The notes under the pieces were generated by a model. That model worked only from the letters and a program-made list of their open reading frames with translations, was not told the DNA's origin and did no database searches. A program made the position numbers and the translations under genes. 64,000 nucleotides of DNA from Hygrophila difformis (Eukaryota; Streptophyta; Magnoliopsida; Lamiales; Acanthaceae). This document shows, in pieces, positions 1 to 11,190 of the stretch (within the stretch, counting starts at the first letter, position 1; each line of letters opens with the position of its first letter). The stretch lies in assembly GCA_030278955.1 (NCBI GenBank), contig JAOANR010000001.1, positions 43,302,890-43,366,889 on the forward strand. Reading direction: 5' to 3'.

Positions 1-79
1 CTCTTCTGGCACCGCTCGACTCACGCACCTCTGCCTCGCTTTCACCGGCTCCCGCTTCTTCTTTGCCCAAGCGCCGCTG

Positions 80-463
80 TTGTCCCCTTCCTCCACCTGC
101 CACCGTCGCCTCTTCCACAACCACCGCTGCTGCACCCTCCGCCTCTCTTCCACCTTCAACAACCACCATCGTTCTCTCTTCAGCAACCGCCGTAAATTCC
201 AAATTCCCGAGAGTGGGCCTAAGATTGCGATTAAGGTTTCGAATCCTTCTTCGAGGAGATTATTTAGTGGTGGAATTGCTGGGGCAATATCAAGGACTGT
301 GTTGGCTCCATTGGAGACAGTTAGGACACATTTGATGGTGGGTGGCAGTGGGAATATCTCAACAGAGGTGTTCCAGAATATCATGAATAATGAAGGATGG
401 AAGAGATTGTTTAGGGGAAATTTTGATAATGCGATTCGAGTTGCGCTTAGAAAAGCTATAGAG
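80..463 (+). pseudogene. BT1/Brittle-1-like mitochondrial carrier, first exon fragment
   Basis: The reading frame contains the start of a mitochondrial carrier repeat: SRRLFSGGIAGAISRT, then the signature PLETVRTHLMVG, then EVFQNIMNNEGW and LFRGN. This matches the first carrier repeat of plant BT1-type adenine nucleotide/nucleotide-sugar transporters, which act in plastid or mitochondrial inner membranes. The segment ahead of it is Ser/His/Arg-rich, as in a transit peptide. Coding similarity stops at Glu (461-463), directly before a GT that would be a splice donor at 464. No later exon follows. The usual IRVAPSKAIE end is altered to IRVALRKAIE, losing a conserved Pro. I infer a decayed or captured exon rather than a working gene. 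Family assignment is fairly sure; the start codon is uncertain. Confidence 0.7.
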
Positions 464-2023
464 GTAAAAAGAATGCCTATTATATTTTCTTTGTTTATCA
501 TTTACTTTATCGTTCCTTGAAGAGAATTGTCTTTATGATGATACTGCTTGGCTTGCTTACCTATGTCGTTTACCTTTGATTTTATCGTACTTCACTTCAT
601 ACGGCGTCCTTGTCATATTGTGTCTATTTATGATATCATCCGATGAGAATGAGGTAATATTTTATCATTAGCTGAAATTTTGCTTATCGATAGTCATTTG
701 CTTTTACTTAGAGTGTAAGTGTAATTTTTTTTTTATAGTTTACTCTGAATTCTTTATAGATACTTCCTTCCCCTTCAATATGAATATAGTGCCACACTGC
801 CACCTATTTTTTCTTGAACTAGGGAGCTAGATGTCTTTTGATGTGCATACTCAATCATTTTCAGACGTGTTTTCCTAATTTCACCATCGCTTGGTGAGGT
901 CTCCATTTTTACACCATTCATTATTTATTCTATCTAATTTTGTGTGGCTGCATCTCTCTAATACCTTCATTTTTGTTGATTTCCACGCTGAGCTGCCCAA
1001 CATTTCAACCCATAATAATATATTATTACTCTTCTTGCATTCTCTAATCCCAACAATTCAATATTGAAATGGGGAACGACAATCCTAATTCCAATGCACG
1101 CTGTTAATCTGGTAAGAATCCTCCTAATTGAAGTTTCTGTATTCTTTCTTGGGTTGGATTTAACTTTTGATGGCACATGTATACGAATTAGATGGTGTAC
1201 GAAGTAGATGTGGCCCGCCTCGTATGGATTTTGTCCGTTTGCTCTTCATTTTACGGTGTTGTGCGATTTCTACGGTCTTCCAAACAAAGGTAAGGCTTTG
1301 TGGTTAGGGATTTGGTCTGGTTTATTAATTTTGAAGTTTTCTTTCATACCTACTAATTTATGTCGCGCCGCTGCTCTCTTCAGCGGCGTTCTTCCGGCTA
1401 CTGCCCTCTTCTACTCCCTTATACTAGCCACCATCCACGACCTCCTTCCTGTTCGAGAAAAGCAATCCTCGCCGCTGTTGCATCCTTTTCACATGTTCGT
1501 TTCAGTTTGTTGGCATTTTCAAAGTTTTCCATCATTTTATAGATTTACCAGCTTGTTTGGAATTAAAATCTATTCGTTGTGAGCGCCATGTTGATTGAAA
1601 ACCTATAAGCATTTCAATTACTATTACATATATTGTCATTTACATTTTCCGGGCTTCGGCTAGAGGGTTAGCCCTTTGTGTCTTTATACCCCTATTGGGT
1701 TCCCTTTTATGATTGCACCATATGCACCGTTTTATGGTTAGCCCTTTTATGATTGCACTGTTTGTAGTTTCTGTATATTACTGGATTATATAACATTAAT
1801 CTCTTCAATTTTTGTGCTGGTTCTTTTACATTCGTATGTTGTAATGAGACCAAACAATTTTCATGTAGATGCAATATTTTTTTGCTTCTGGTTTCATCCG
1901 AGGGTTGACTGAGTTTAAGCTTAAAAAATGTTTTGGAACTTGCTGTCTCAATTTGGGTGAGTCTTCGTTAAGGGTAAGCAAGATTGCTCAATGTTGAGGG
2001 GTTTCCACATAGTAGTTTTATAG

Positions 2024-2055
<32 letters not shown>

Positions 2056-3377
2056 AAGTGTCTAAATTTTCTTTATTTTGCTTTACTTTAGTGATATCCA
2101 GCATGGTTGTGCAAGAAGAAGGAAATGACAAATCATATGTGGCAATCCTCTTGATTTTGCTGATGGGGAGGTCAGGGGAAGCCTTTTTCCGTGTTCACCT
2201 ACCTTAATGACTGGCCAGTTACACTTCTTTATTTCTTGTCCATTCTTTGCATGTTGGATGTAGTTATCCTTCTGTTAAATATTGAAATAGTGAATGTATT
2301 CTGTTTTATTGCAGGGCCTGTCCTGGTACTTGACAATAAAGAAAATAAAATTTTGAGGACTCCTAATACCCAATAATATGAATGTGAATTAAGTTGATTT
2401 GTGGGGATCTTTCTGTATATGACCTTCTAAATATTATGAGTTATCATACCTTTTGTAAATTATAACTGTAAATATTATGTGAATTAAGTTGTTTGCCACT
2501 TATTTTGTTTCCTTATAATTCGGGTTCAATATTACTATGGCATAATGTTTTCTGGAGGAGTTGAGGTGGACATAAGTAAGTTGTTATGTTTGAATCCTGA
2601 ATTTCTGTTTTGACGCAAAGCTTTTGGCTTTGTTACGCTTAGCCTTATTTGTTTATGGGAAATTCCAAAGTTTAGTTGTTTCTTAATAGTAAAAAAAAAT
2701 TGTGGGATACTTTGAAGTAGTATGTATTTCTGAAGGAACTATACGTTCTGCATTATATCAATTCTTGCGGGTACAGAGGTGGTTCATGCCCTTCTTGAGT
2801 TTTTTACACATTGTAACTTTTTTATCTCATGGTGGAATGATCTGTGAGAAATGCAAATTCTTTCCCTAAGATGGGGTTGTCTAACTCAGTGTTGCTTTAG
2901 AATTTCTTCGTGCTTGGAGTTCTTATATTGTTGAAAGGTTTTTTTTTTTGAAATGCCACTTTGTTGTTTATTCTTGTAGATGTCATTAAAAACACAGGAA
3001 AGAATCATCTTGACTGCAGACTGTTAACAGGAAGCTAACTGCAATGGAATGGATTCCAGTGGTCCAAACAAGTTACATGACAGTTCTACGAAAAAGACAA
3101 AATGGTTAGATTGATCTCCACACTTGCCAATTTCTTTTGTGATATGTTTCGATATTGTCTGACGTATAAATATTAATACTTGTTCTATAAGTGGTTTGCT
3201 AAAAGGTTCCTGCATCCAGACATTATCTCTCCATAAGACTACGTAATTATTTGGGACAAAGACCTTGGGCTTGACAATTTTAATGCACAAGAGTAAGCCT
3301 AATACACCAATGCTTTTATGGAGGAAATTCACCCAAGTTTCTTAACCTCAATTTCTTCTCTGCCTTTTCAAATTCAG
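464..3377. other. Unassigned intron-like DNA
   Basis: T-rich DNA of intron or intergenic character. A few GC-richer, exon-like patches occur (about 1360-1500 and 3030-3100), but I could not match them to a family. No transposon termini were recognised inside it. It may be internal cargo of the Helitron-like element ending at 4098. Confidence 0.4.
2025..2054. repeat. (TTA)n microsatellite
   Basis: About ten consecutive TTA units, read directly. Confidence 0.95.
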
Positions 3378-3703
3378 ATATACTAAACTAGTGAAGTATG
3401 GTCTAGAGGTTTCGCAGCCTGTACTTGAGCCTACCAGAAGAAGAACTGATAGTGAATATTACAAGTAATGAGATGTATTCCGCATCACTCTTGATTTGTA
3501 GAAACTTTAAACACAGGTTAGTAGATAATCATGGCTCCCGTGTCTTTGTAGAATGACTTGATTCGTGGATGGGGTCTGGATTTGGCCCTCCGAAGATGTG
3601 TTGAGGTGAGCACACTTTATGATTCCAACATATTTTACTTGTTAATTGAGGAATGATCAATCTCATTGATTTCTTTGTATTTTAGCTTGCTCATGAAAAA
3701 CAA
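3378..3703 (+). pseudogene. DUF707 family gene fragment, three exons
   Basis: Three short coding blocks lie between good splice signals. Block 1 (3378-3465) reads KLVKYGLEVSQPVLEP. Block 2 (3552-3605) reads NDLIRGWGLDLALRRCVE and is flanked by AG at 3550-3551 and GTGAG at 3606. Block 3 starts after a TTTTAG at 3686 and reads LAHEKQ before a stop. These match in order the conserved plant DUF707 segments (KxGLEISQP, NDLVHGWGLDFALRKCVE, PAHEK), a family labelled lysine-ketoglutarate reductase trans-splicing-like with no firm biochemical role. Block 1 lacks a proper donor and runs into TAA, block 3 is truncated, and the segment normally between blocks 1 and 2 is missing. It is a dead fragment, probably cargo of the adjacent Helitron end. 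Confidence 0.65.
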
Positions 3704-4058
3704 TCAAATTGAATTGAGCATCATCATATCTGCATAGTATGAGATGAAGCAATTCTTCGATGTAGTGAGTGCACCTCACCTACAAGGAGAAAGGAGAATA
3801 GAGGAAAACTCTTCTTCCCTGTTTCAAAGATCAAATGATAGAAGTGGCCATGGACAAGTAACAATTCTTGGAAGAGTATTGACGACAACACCAAGTGCAA
3901 AAGGAACAAATTGCGGTTGGCAAAAGTGATCTTCATGCGGTTTATTGGTCTTTGCAAATGTACTTTTATACAAACTTTACTTCAACCTATATTTTACACA
4001 CTTTCACTACAAATTATTTTCAATTTAGCATTACAAATCAATCATAAAATCAAGTCTT
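3704..4058. other. Probable subterminal Helitron DNA
   Basis: No supported coding exon. AT-rich sequence leads into the terminal hairpin. Small ORFs on both strands here have no recognisable family. Confidence 0.35.
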
Positions 4059-4096
4059 CGGTCCGCGCAGCGTAGCGCGCGGCCAGACGAATTCTA

Positions 4097-4098
<2 letters not shown>
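4059..4098 (+). mobile_element. Helitron-like 3' terminus
   Basis: A GC-rich hairpin in AT-rich DNA: GGTCCGCGC (4060-4068) pairs with GCGCGGCC (4077-4084), 8 bp with one bulged T. Nine bases later comes CTAGT (4094-4098). Plant Helitrons end in CTRRT about 10-12 nt after such a hairpin, so this fits. The base after CTAGT is A, not the T expected for an A/T insertion site. No 5' TC end was found, and it may lie left of the window. No Rep/helicase is present, so the element would be non-autonomous. Confidence 0.6.

Positions 4099-4136
<38 letters not shown>
4098..4136. repeat. (TA)n microsatellite at pararetrovirus boundary
   Basis: About 19 TA units directly abut the pararetroviral block. A shorter TA run sits at the other boundary (about 11919-11928). 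Confidence 0.95.
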
Positions 4137-4138
<2 letters not shown>

Positions 4139-4310
4139 GGTAATGTTTAAAAAGGGCCACCAGAAGGAGCCATTTCCAATTTTAGGCCATTATAACTTGA
4201 TTTATGAAAATAGGCCATCAGAAACATAACTTGAAGGAATTTAGGCCATAAGGACTTATTTGAAAAGTCAACTGAACTTAACAACTTTTCATTTCTTTCA
4301 TTTGAACCCC
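4137..4310 (+). repeat. Left arm of imperfect inverted repeat flanking the pararetrovirus
   Basis: This arm matches the reverse complement of 11747-11920. Both read roughly GGTAAT, AGGCCA, AGAAGG, CCATT, then GGCCATTA-AACTT, with the AGGCCAT word recurring every 30 bp or so. By eye the identity is clear near the outer end and weaker inward. Confidence 0.7.
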
Positions 4311-4395
4311 AAATAGTTTGACTTTAGACATCTTAGTCCTCTTTCAATATCCTTAATTTTTCATTGTATAAATGACACCCAATGCGCTTGAAAAT

Positions 4396-4407
4396 TGGTA
4401 TCAGAGC
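4396..4407 (+). promoter_or_regulatory. Reverse-transcription primer binding site (tRNA-Met)
   Basis: TGGTATCAGAGC is the exact complement of the 3' end of plant initiator tRNA-Met, the standard caulimovirid minus-strand primer site. It lies about 200 nt ahead of the first ORF, inside what would be the pregenomic RNA leader once the genome is circular. Confidence 0.9.
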
Positions 4408-4608
4408 CTAGGTTTTATTGAAGAAGATATTAATTATATTATTTATAATATTTTATCTCTTAATGGTGAAAACTTAATTATTTAATGGATTCGTTTAATT
4501 TGAAACCAACGAGTTATTTCCAAATTTTGGAAATAAAAAATAGAAATTTCCAGAGGAAATTCTTGAACTTGTTTATAAGATAAGATTTTATTAACAGTAA
4601 TTTTTTTC

Positions 4609-4998
4609 ATGAAAATGAGAGGAACTGACTGGAAAGAAATTGATCCGGATAGCTCTAAGTTATCACAAGACTTAAGAGAAATCCAAAAAATGATTCAAGA
4701 TTATGGTAACCGGGTATTAATTTTACCTGGAAAAATAGATAACTTGAATCAATCAACAGAGGAGATTTTGAAATTGTTTCAAGATCTAAAGAAAGAGATT
4801 TTGAATCTGAAATTTGACCTTTCAGATATCAAGAAAAGGCAGAAGGATATTCCTGGATCTTCCAAGAATAACCAAGCCAATATTAGAGATGCATTCGGAC
4901 CAGTGCAAGCTTTACACCAAAAAGGTAAAGCAACTATGGTTCCAAAGCAGAAATCACAAGAAGAGCTTATGATCGATCTGCTGAAAACAGTCGAATGA
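4609..4998 (+). CDS. Pararetroviral small ORF, coiled-coil protein
   Basis: An intact 129-codon frame, first after the primer site. The middle (about residues 20-75) has heptad-like Leu/Ile spacing with alternating acidic and Lys residues, suggesting a coiled coil; the C-terminal third is Lys/Gln-rich. Its ATGA overlap with the next frame (4995-4998) implies coupled or leaky translation, as in other caulimovirids. Several genera encode a small coiled-coil virion-associated protein in this position. By position this may be its counterpart, but I see no diagnostic motif. It is one of the few undamaged frames in the element. Confidence 0.6.
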   Translation: MKMRGTDWKEIDPDSSKLSQDLREIQKMIQDYGNRVLILPGKIDNLNQSTEEILKLFQDLKKEILNLKFDLSDIKKRQKDIPGSSKNNQANIRDAFGPVQALHQKGKATMVPKQKSQEELMIDLLKTVE

Positions 4999-6436
4999 GT
5001 GTTTCCAGGGCAGATCTATCAGATCTACAAGAATTAACAGAATCATTTTCCCAACTTGGGATTATGGATCTGGTTAACGTAAAACCCAATGAAGTTCTTC
5101 AATTGGGTTATGCGGAAGGATCAGGATCCAACGTGACCCACGATGGACCGCCTGATGTCCGAAAGAAAGAAAGTACAGACTTCTATATGAACAGGTATCC
5201 CGAGGTGCATCTCAATGCAAGACGAAACCCATGACGGAACCCAAGTAGAGCCTCAGAATCCACACCGTGGGCCAAGACGATGTTACAACCATTGAATCCA
5301 TATGGCATAACACTGAACCTCGACGTTATCGACTTCCGAAACATCGAAGACCTGATCGACGAATGGGTAGCTTCAATGAAGATTGCAGCAACCACCCTGG
5401 AACTCGATAAAGAAAACTTTGTCAAATTAATAGAGCTAAGTCTCGAAGGATCTGCAAAGCTGGGCTGGAAAAACTCCACGGCTGCTTTAAAGGAGCAAAT
5501 ACTCGAAGGAGAATCCAAAAGCACAATCTGCGAAAGATTTGGCCTCTTATTCAAAACTCATTTTGTAGGAGATGGTTATTTTGAAGAACAGAGAACCGAA
5601 AAAATCAAGGTCTATACCCAAGCACTATTGGGTATGGAGTTAAGAAGTAATTGCGCAGTAGATGAATACATCTACTTGTTTCGTAAATATTATTTTCGGA
5701 GTGAGATGACAGCTGAAGTAGCATGCCCCATGTTCTTTGCAAAGGTCTGCAGCCCATGGAGAGAAATGTTGATGCAAGCGTACACAGTACCCCCTGGTAC
5801 AGTGGACTCAATAGCCCGGAGAATGTCCTTAAAGGATAAGCTCAGGGAATGGTGTCAACAGACGCAGCCCAAAAGAACATCAAGAGACTAAGAGGTAAAA
5901 TAAAAAGAACTCTTTGCTGTGAAAATAACGATTTTCCAACAATTATAGGAGAATCAGAAGAAAAGAGGAGAAAGAAGAAGAGTCGAGGCTCACACAGTAG
6001 GAGTTTCAGAAGACCACCATTCCGAAGAAGAAGAGCATGGTGGTCCAAGGGTAAGGCCAGATCATACAAAACTGGACAAAGAACGGGAACGACGAAGAGT
6101 TCATCCCAAGGTTCAACTAGCTCAGCAGCCAGGAGCACGGGGAGAACGACGTCCAAAAGAACATTCAGACGAGCCCATACCAGAGCCAACGAAAGTTTTA
6201 AGGACTGCAACTGTTGGAAGTGTGGAGCCAGGGGTCATATCTCACCCGATTGCCCTCAGAATCGTGAGATACGAATGTACGAAGCCACGGAGGATATCGT
6301 GGAAGCAGTCTACCATGAAAAGCTGGTACCAGTCTATTAGTTTGAAGACATCCCCTCCGATGAAAGCATCTACGAGGAAGAATTAAGAAGTGACTCGGAC
6401 TCATATTCAGATGGATCTTCAACCGAGTCTGACTGA
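4995..6436 (+). pseudogene. Pararetroviral capsid protein with CCHC zinc knuckle, broken
   Basis: The frame begins at the ATGA overlap and is followed through several breaks: in-frame stops at 5232-5234 and just after (about 5244), a frame change near 5850-5890, and a TAG at 6338-6340. The central part (5280-5891) is a helical, Trp/Glu-rich capsid-like domain. A Lys/Arg/Ser-rich basic stretch follows (about 5960-6180), then a CX2CX4HX4C zinc knuckle (6212-6253) and an acidic Ser/Asp/Glu tail ending at 6436. A basic region plus knuckle with an acidic tail is typical of caulimovirid coat proteins, which package the DNA. It is clearly inactivated. Confidence 0.8.
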
Positions 6437-7637
6437 AGAGGACATGATTCAGACCACTGAAAACCTGTCTGGATTCTTTTCAAGGATGACGATCTCGAAT
6501 CGAACCATGGAAAGAATAATGCGACAAGATTCCAACCTCAGCCCATATGACGGATTCAGAATTGGCGGGATTGGACGAGTTCTTAACCAGATGGGACTCA
6601 ACCAGAGAAGACATAACATCATCTACAAGGTAAGTGCAGGTGAGTTTGCAATTCCTATGGAACTTACTTGTAATGTGATGGATATGCAATTAATTCCTAA
6701 AGAAGAAATTCTTGAGGAATTAAGTAGAATGAATGAGGAAATCGCCATTACTATGAAATGGATCCACATAGGAGCCATTGAAGTAGTAATTAAGGCAACC
6801 TTCAAAGAAGGCATTGATTCTGAATTACATCTATCAGTCACTGATAGAAGAATCAATAACCTTAGAGATGGTCTTCTTGGAACTATGGTAGGAAATTTGT
6901 ATGCTGGGAAGTTAATGTTTGACATACATCCCAGAATTTCCTATAACTTAGCTGACCAAGATTTTAGTAGGGTTCTAACCCTTCATCAGGATTTTAAAAG
7001 AAAAGATCTGATGAAAGAAGGGAACATGCCATATTCTATAACTTATAGAATCTCTTATGTACTTTCCAATAGTCATCATTCTGACTTATTTCTCAGGAAA
7101 GAATATATAGAAATTCCTAAAATTTTCAAGGAATTTGCTAAAGTCATGACTCCAAATCCTACCCAAATTCCAAGGTTAGGAGGAGTAGACATACATATAA
7201 AAGATCATCCAATTCTAGACAGATCAACGAGTGCTAGAATTGAGTATGCAAGCCGTATGACTTTTTCAGAAGATAGAATTATGGCATATAAAGGAAAGGA
7301 GTTCATAAAAGATTTAACTCCTCAATCCATTGGGGTAGATAATATAAAAATTAAATGCCCTGAAGGATGGAAAGAAATACGAGTAATATTTGACATCACT
7401 GAAAAGATTAACCGTTTTTCATGTGATGATTTATACTACTTGCAGCATCCATCAATTGGAACCTATGAAGGAACAATTGAAATTGCAGGACACGAGATCA
7501 AAGTCTTAGGTACTGCCGGAAAAGATAATGGGGTTATGATTTTGGGATTAAGTTCTCTCGAAAATCATAAACCATGGGTAAGAAAGGATAATGGTATAGA
7601 ATTTAATCTGAAGGGTCACACCATCAGAATTAAATGA
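6411..7637 (+). CDS. Pararetroviral movement protein (30K superfamily)
   Basis: An open frame of about 408 codons. I choose the ATG at 6411 because the upstream extension to 6390 starts only with GTG. The start lies inside the acidic tail of the capsid frame, and the end overlaps the protease-RT start by ATGA (7634-7637). The segment around 6770-7110 (IEVVIKATF, LLGTMVGNLYAGKLMF, YSITYRISYVL) has the beta-rich pattern of the viral 30K movement domain, which acts at plasmodesmata. It has no internal stop, which stands out in an otherwise decayed element. Confidence 0.75.
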   Translation: MDLQPSLTEEDMIQTTENLSGFFSRMTISNRTMERIMRQDSNLSPYDGFRIGGIGRVLNQMGLNQRRHNIIYKVSAGEFAIPMELTCNVMDMQLIPKEEILEELSRMNEEIAITMKWIHIGAIEVVIKATFKEGIDSELHLSVTDRRINNLRDGLLGTMVGNLYAGKLMFDIHPRISYNLADQDFSRVLTLHQDFKRKDLMKEGNMPYSITYRISYVLSNSHHSDLFLRKEYIEIPKIFKEFAKVMTPNPTQIPRLGGVDIHIKDHPILDRSTSARIEYASRMTFSEDRIMAYKGKEFIKDLTPQSIGVDNIKIKCPEGWKEIRVIFDITEKINRFSCDDLYYLQHPSIGTYEGTIEIAGHEIKVLGTAGKDNGVMILGLSSLENHKPWVRKDNGIEFNLKGHTIRIK

Positions 7638-9651
7638 CAAGTCCGTTTTCCATTTATATCTCAGTAGGGATAATATATGAACAATATAAGCCGGAATATT
7701 TTGCAGCTTATATTGATTCGGGATCAGGTATTTGCACGGCAAAACCAGGAGTTTTCCCTAGCGAAGCTGAATCATTACCCATTATTGCAGGAAGGGATTT
7801 TTCCCAAAAAATCTTAGTACTAAATAAGGGTATTCGACAGGCCAATATCATGATTGGAGGAGCATTTGGTACACCTTGGTATAAGGTAAAAATGCCTCCT
7901 ATTTACTTTCATGATACAGGAGCGGATATTTTGTTAGGTAATAATTTTATACAATCCTTTACAAAATATGTTCAAGATAACAAAAGAAATTTGTTAATAT
8001 TTACCACAAGTTGTGGAAATGAGATACAGGTGTTGCGCAGAGAAAAGGCATTTAACAGATTAATGCCTATATTATTTCGCAGCAAACGTGGTGATAATGA
8101 TGCCAAACTAACCCATCCAAAAATGCAGGATAAAAGAAAGTTTGATAGGGCTTTGTTGTCCTTTAGACATCAAGGATTCGATGAAGCTTCTATTGAGGAG
8201 ATTATAAACCTCAAAGAAGCAATACAGGAAATGAAGTTATTAAATATAACTTCATTAGACATGGATGGGGAAACTATATTATCCCTCGAAAATGTCAAAA
8301 GACTTATCCAGAGAAACTTTAACGAGGATCATCTGGCATGGTGGGATAAAAACAAGATTGAAGCTACTCTACAGGTAAAAGAACAATATAAATATGAGTA
8401 TGTTCGATACAAACCCATCTTAATGAATATGTAGGATAAGAAAGATATGCAATAAATTATCAAGGAGCATATCGATCTTAAACTCATAGAGCCTGGAGTT
8501 TCAGCCTATAGTAGCCCTGGATTCTTGGTAAGAAATCACGGTGAGATAAAAAGAGGTAAACCCAGGTTGGTAATAAATTATCAAGGTATTAATAAAATAA
8601 TACAATTTGATGGTTATTACATTCCGAGTAGAGAACACTTAATTGATTGCATCAAAGGTGCTAAAGTGTTTTCTAAATTTGATTGCAAATCTGGTTTCTA
8701 TCAGATTAAGATGGAGAATGAGTCGAAGAAATTCACAGCATTCTCCACCCCACAAGGGCAATATATTTGGAATGTTATGCCAATGGGGCTTTCTAATGCC
8801 CCTCAGATATTCCAAAGAAAGATGGATAATCTATTTAAGGATTATCTAGAGTTTATGTTCGTCTACATAGATGACATTCTGATTGCATCTCGAAATATTA
8901 AAGAGCATATTAAACATCTTGAAATATTTTCTGATGCATGTCACAGGGAAGGTCTAGTTCTCTCTGAGAAAAAGGCCACTATCGCTGCTAACAAAATTGA
9001 ATTCTTAGGAGTTCAAATTGATGAAGCAGGGATAGAGTTACAGGAACACATTGTGGAAAAAATCCGCAATTTTCCTGATATAGTAAAAGACAAAAAACAA
9101 CTTCAGAGTTTTTTAGGAGTTGTAAATTTTGCGGGTATGTTTATTAAAGACCTTGCAAAATATAGAAAGGATTTCAGACCACTCCTGAATGAGATTGAAA
9201 GCTCTAGATGGAAATGGGAAGAAATCCATACAAAGAGAATTCGCGAACTAAAGCAAGTCTGTAATAGCAAGTCTATACAGACGCCAATGATTTTCGATGG
9301 GCAGGAGTGCTCATGAGAAAAACAACTACGGGTCAAGAACCCTGTAGATACACAGGAGGGTTGTTCACTGAACAACAAGCCAAACTTTGGCATATTAACG
9401 AGAAGGAATTCTTTGCAGTATGGAAAACATTTAAAAAATGGCCTTTATTCTTACTTGCAAAGAAATTTGTATTAAAAGTTGATAATACTAATGTTAGGGC
9501 TTTTCTAAAAAATAAACTTGAATCAAAAATTGAAAAAGCTCGTATTATCAGATGGCAAGCTGAATGTCAATATTATACTTATGATATTGATGTTATAAAA
9601 TCTCATGAAAATGTTCTTGCAGATTTCTTGACAAGAGATGGAAGCATTTGA
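7634..9651 (+). pseudogene. Pararetroviral aspartic protease-reverse transcriptase-RNase H, broken
   Basis: The protease domain shows the active-site context YIDSGSG near the start and DTGADILLG further on. The RT follows with KFDCKSGFYQI, the conserved FSTPQGQY and NVMPMGLSNAP segments and the catalytic YIDD at 8864-8875. RNase H follows (WAGVL, then NEKEFFAVWK, VDN and ADFL). Breaks are in-frame stops at 8432-8434 and 8453-8455 between protease and RT, and a frameshift near 9285 ahead of the first RNase H acidic residue. No integrase is present, as expected for the family. Catalytic motifs survive, but the polyprotein could not be made intact. Confidence 0.88.
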
Positions 9652-10928
9652 AGCTGATTCCATCATTACGAGATTCAGGCACCTCAAAGAAAACCTAGAG
9701 GACCTATCAAAGCATTTTGGACAGCTCGAGATAAATGCACGAGCAGCTGGCCAAATACAGCAGAGCGATGTGGACATGGTCCGCAACAATATATGAACCT
9801 CCCATATAGCAATGACGGCACTATGGGAAACAGTATTAGAGCCAATCAGGAAAGCATCGTCTTCCCTAGTAAACAAAGAGAAATGTGCCCAAAAAGCTAA
9901 AGTGGTCACATATGAAGAAGCAGATTCAAGCACTGCTTCAAAGGAACCATTGTCGGATATCGACAAAAATGTTGAGCTAGAGGAAAGTCACATTTCCGAA
10001 AGCTCGAGTCAACCCACAGCCTCGGGGGTAAAAGAGGAAGAAATTAACCTTAGGCCCATGACAGGCACCTCTAAGGTTAATTTAGATGAGAAGGTCATAT
10101 CTGCGGCCTGAGTGGACTACCAAGGCAAATGGGAACAACTGGTTTCCAAAAGGGGAATTAACCCGAGCAAAACAGTAATCGAGATATCCGGGAGATACAA
10201 CAGGGTCTGGATGCTCGGAGGATCGAAGCCAGAAGAGGTCCGGAAGTGGTATGACTTTGGAGCATTAGCATCTGTTCATACTACATCACCTGGATTTTCG
10301 GAAATCGAAAAACTTCCGGGATGGATAAGTAGCGCGGTGCACGAATCATGGCAGAACAACCCGCAACTGCAAAGAGGGATATTCTAGAACTTAAGTTCAT
10401 TTCAGCGACACCAGAGATAGTTGGAAAAGGTTCTTATCCGGTCTTTCAATTTATTAAATTACAGAGACCTGATATGATTGCCTTGAACAGAGTTAAGTCT
10501 GTGGATGAGAAGGCATCATTGGTATCTTCAATCAGCAAAGATGAAATCTCCACCCGACGAGCATGGGGATTCTGGGTCTGTCTCACCGAGATGGAAAAGG
10601 TTAAATATCCGTTTAAAATATTCTCAAACAATTTAAATGGATCGTTCCTGGTTAATTCTTTAACAGGGAAAAGCACAGAGTTTGCGGAAACCTCTTTCGA
10701 AAAGAAGAGGTTATTATCTGGGAAAACAAATTGCCAGCAATCGAATCTACCAGAAAGAAGGCATGCAATATGATGCATGTTGGCCAATGGGATAACCATA
10801 TATGCCCATATTATCCAGAACAGGAAAAACCCCTATTCGGTACAAAGATCCTGGTAACCCAGAAGAAATCCGGATCCGAACAGGACAAAGGGAAGAAACG
10901 TCCAAAAAACTTTCACAAGCCAAAGTGA
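9638..10928 (+). pseudogene. Pararetroviral last ORF, transactivator/inclusion-protein position, broken
   Basis: This frame starts at an ATG (9638) inside the end of the RNase H frame, giving a 14-nt overlap. It is interrupted by TGA near 9794 and at 10109-10111, then changes frame near 10350-10387 and again near 10735. Early residues look helical and Gln/Glu-rich; the middle includes RVWMLGGSKPEEVRKWYDFG; the end is Lys-rich. Position after RT, just ahead of the promoter, is where several caulimovirid genera encode the translational transactivator/inclusion-body protein. I see no decisive motif, so the assignment rests on position. Confidence 0.5.
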
Positions 10929-11114
10929 GAACAGCTGGATGTAAGAGAAAAAGAGGTGTCGGCAATACTCTATAATTGGAAGCCGACAAAGAAAGTCTAG
11001 AGTCGTTGGCAGCAAATGGCCGACAAGAGAAGGTGGAAAGTTGACAAAAAAGATGCCACCCGAGGACAATAATACAGCAGGATAATAATGTAACCAGCTG
11101 GAATCCAAAGCAAG

Positions 11115-11190
11115 TGACGAACGCAGTGACGTCACAATAAATTAAAGAGTGTTTGGGATCCGTGATTGAAGTCCGCGGACGCCTATAAAT
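11115..11190 (+). promoter_or_regulatory. Pararetroviral pregenomic RNA promoter (as-1 element plus TATA box)
   Basis: Two TGACG motifs at 11115-11119 and 11127-11131 are separated by 7 bp, the spacing of the as-1 element bound by TGA bZIP factors in the CaMV 35S promoter. The second forms a palindromic TGACGTCA. A TATA box (CTATAAATG, core 11184-11190) lies about 55 bp downstream, also 35S-like. Transcription would start near 11215-11225. All key motifs look undamaged. Confidence 0.85.

Noticed and set aside
3024..3332. 102-codon minus-strand ORF in the 5' region
   Set aside because: It lies in intron-like DNA, opposite in sense to the DUF707 exons, with no domain seen.
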